64,000 nucleotides of DNA from Bacillus sp. Y1 (GTDB lineage: Bacteria; Bacillota; Bacilli; Bacillales; Cytobacillaceae). The notes below the pieces were generated by a model, which saw only the letters and a list, made by a program, of their open reading frames with translations, searched no databases and had not been told where the DNA came from. The stretch is taken from the NCBI RefSeq assembly GCF_003586445.1, contig NZ_CP030028.1, positions 758,501 through 822,500 of the forward strand, given 5' to 3'. The translations under genes were made by a program, and so were the position numbers. Positions 63,555 to 64,000 of this stretch are shown piece after piece (position 1 is the stretch's first letter; every line of letters starts with the position of its first letter).

Positions 63555-64000
63555 ATGGAAATCTATGATTTGATTCAATCACTACTTGACCAATCAATGG
63601 AATGTGAAATGATTGAACGGGAAGATGAAATATATGCAAGAAACCAGCTGATGTCACTTTTACAACTAGCTGATTACCCTGAGAAAATGGAAGGGGTAAA
63701 GGGAGCAAGCATACCAGATGTGTTAGAGCAAATCGTTCAGTATGCTTTTGAAAAAGGGATTGTTGGAATCCTGGATGCGGATAAAGAAATCTTTTCAAGC
63801 AAGCTCATGAATGTGTTAGTACAAAGACCTTCGGATGTGAATCGTCGTTTTTACCGTCATTATGAAAAAGATCCAACATCTGCAACAGAGTACTTTTACC
63901 AATTGAGTCAAAATAGCAATTATATACAAACAAAAAGTATTGCGAAGAATATTAGTTATAAAACAGATACTCCATACGGAGAACTAGATATTACCATCAA
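63555..64000 (+). CDS. galT: UDP-glucose--hexose-1-phosphate uridylyltransferase (3' end outside window)
   Basis: The frame starts at ATG 63555, after AGGAGAAACACTCC, and is open for 148 codons to the window end: MEIYDLIQSLLDQSMECEMI, then IPDVLEQIVQYAF, FSSKLMNVLVQRPSDVNRRF and FYQLSQNSNYIQTKSIAKN. This is the N-terminus of the firmicute (class II) GalT, which swaps UMP between UDP-glucose and galactose 1-phosphate. The catalytic HPH region lies beyond the window. It follows galE by 18 bases. Confidence 0.93.
   Translation, partial: MEIYDLIQSLLDQSMECEMIEREDEIYARNQLMSLLQLADYPEKMEGVKGASIPDVLEQIVQYAFEKGIVGILDADKEIFSSKLMNVLVQRPSDVNRRFYRHYEKDPTSATEYFYQLSQNSNYIQTKSIAKNISYKTDTPYGELDITI

Overview
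The window looks like a chromosomal segment of a low-GC, endospore-forming member of the Bacillaceae. The evidence is AT-rich DNA, GGAGG-type ribosome binding sites, spore-coat families (CotS-like, three genes linked to YheC/YheD) and gnt, gan and gal operons with Bacillus-type gene order and signals (a GntR operator, cre sites). The exact genus cannot be read from this sequence. Both ends cut genes: a glycosyltransferase at base 1 and galT at base 64000.

Layout. 1-2.4 kb: spore-coat pair on the minus strand (GT4 glycosyltransferase and a CotS-family protein with a repetitive K/S/E tail). 2.6-11 kb: single genes for an ASCH protein, a divergent second PRPP synthetase, small membrane proteins, a DUF45/M48-type metalloprotease, a diguanylate cyclase under a class I cyclic-di-GMP riboswitch, and a 5'-nucleotidase-type phosphoesterase. 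11-16.2 kb: the gluconate operon gntR-gntK-gntP-gntZ with promoter, perfect 18-bp operator and terminator. 16.3-17.7 kb: an IS3-family (IS150-group) element. 17.7-21.7 kb: two YheC/YheD ATP-grasp spore-coat-associated genes flanking a MurF-like ligase. 21.8-22.4 kb: a 52-bp hairpin repeat array. 22.5-25.2 kb: a NERD protein and a secreted choice-of-anchor I beta-propeller protein behind a PhoP-box-like sequence.

25.4-32 kb: a compact ethanolamine operon, eutW-eutV-leader-eutA-eutB-eutC-eutH, with no microcompartment shell genes. An antiterminator/terminator leader follows the ANTAR regulator gene. 32-39.5 kb: amidase, SelO, a CNT nucleoside transporter, a 777-residue STAND NTPase with a Schlafen/AlbA_2 N-terminus (candidate defence protein), a cobalamin-binding protein and a 56-residue Cys-rich protein. 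39.5-40.95 kb: a second, larger 52-bp repeat array sharing its core with the first. 41-47.8 kb: a PQQ-type dehydrogenase lipoprotein, a second IS150-group element (internally deleted), a SWIM/SNF2 helicase and a secreted M14 carboxypeptidase.

48-57.6 kb: a galactan utilisation locus (ganS-ganP-ganQ-ganA-ganB-ganR). A GH53 enzyme cuts galactan outside the cell, the ABC transporter imports oligosaccharides, GH42 releases galactose, and galK-galE-galT at 61.4-64 kb runs the Leloir pathway. An octamer (TTTTACTA) and cre-like sites recur in front of both groups, suggesting shared control. Between them lie an M50 protease, a DDAH-like amidinotransferase and an AraC/GyrI-like regulator.

The most unusual observations are: both insertion sequences sit inside the loops of intrinsic terminators with 3-bp target duplications; the two 52-bp hairpin arrays; the STAND/AlbA_2 gene; and the ATP-grasp/Mur-ligase spore-coat trio, whose domain pairing recalls cyanophycin synthetase. 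All functional statements come from reading motifs; no searches were run.
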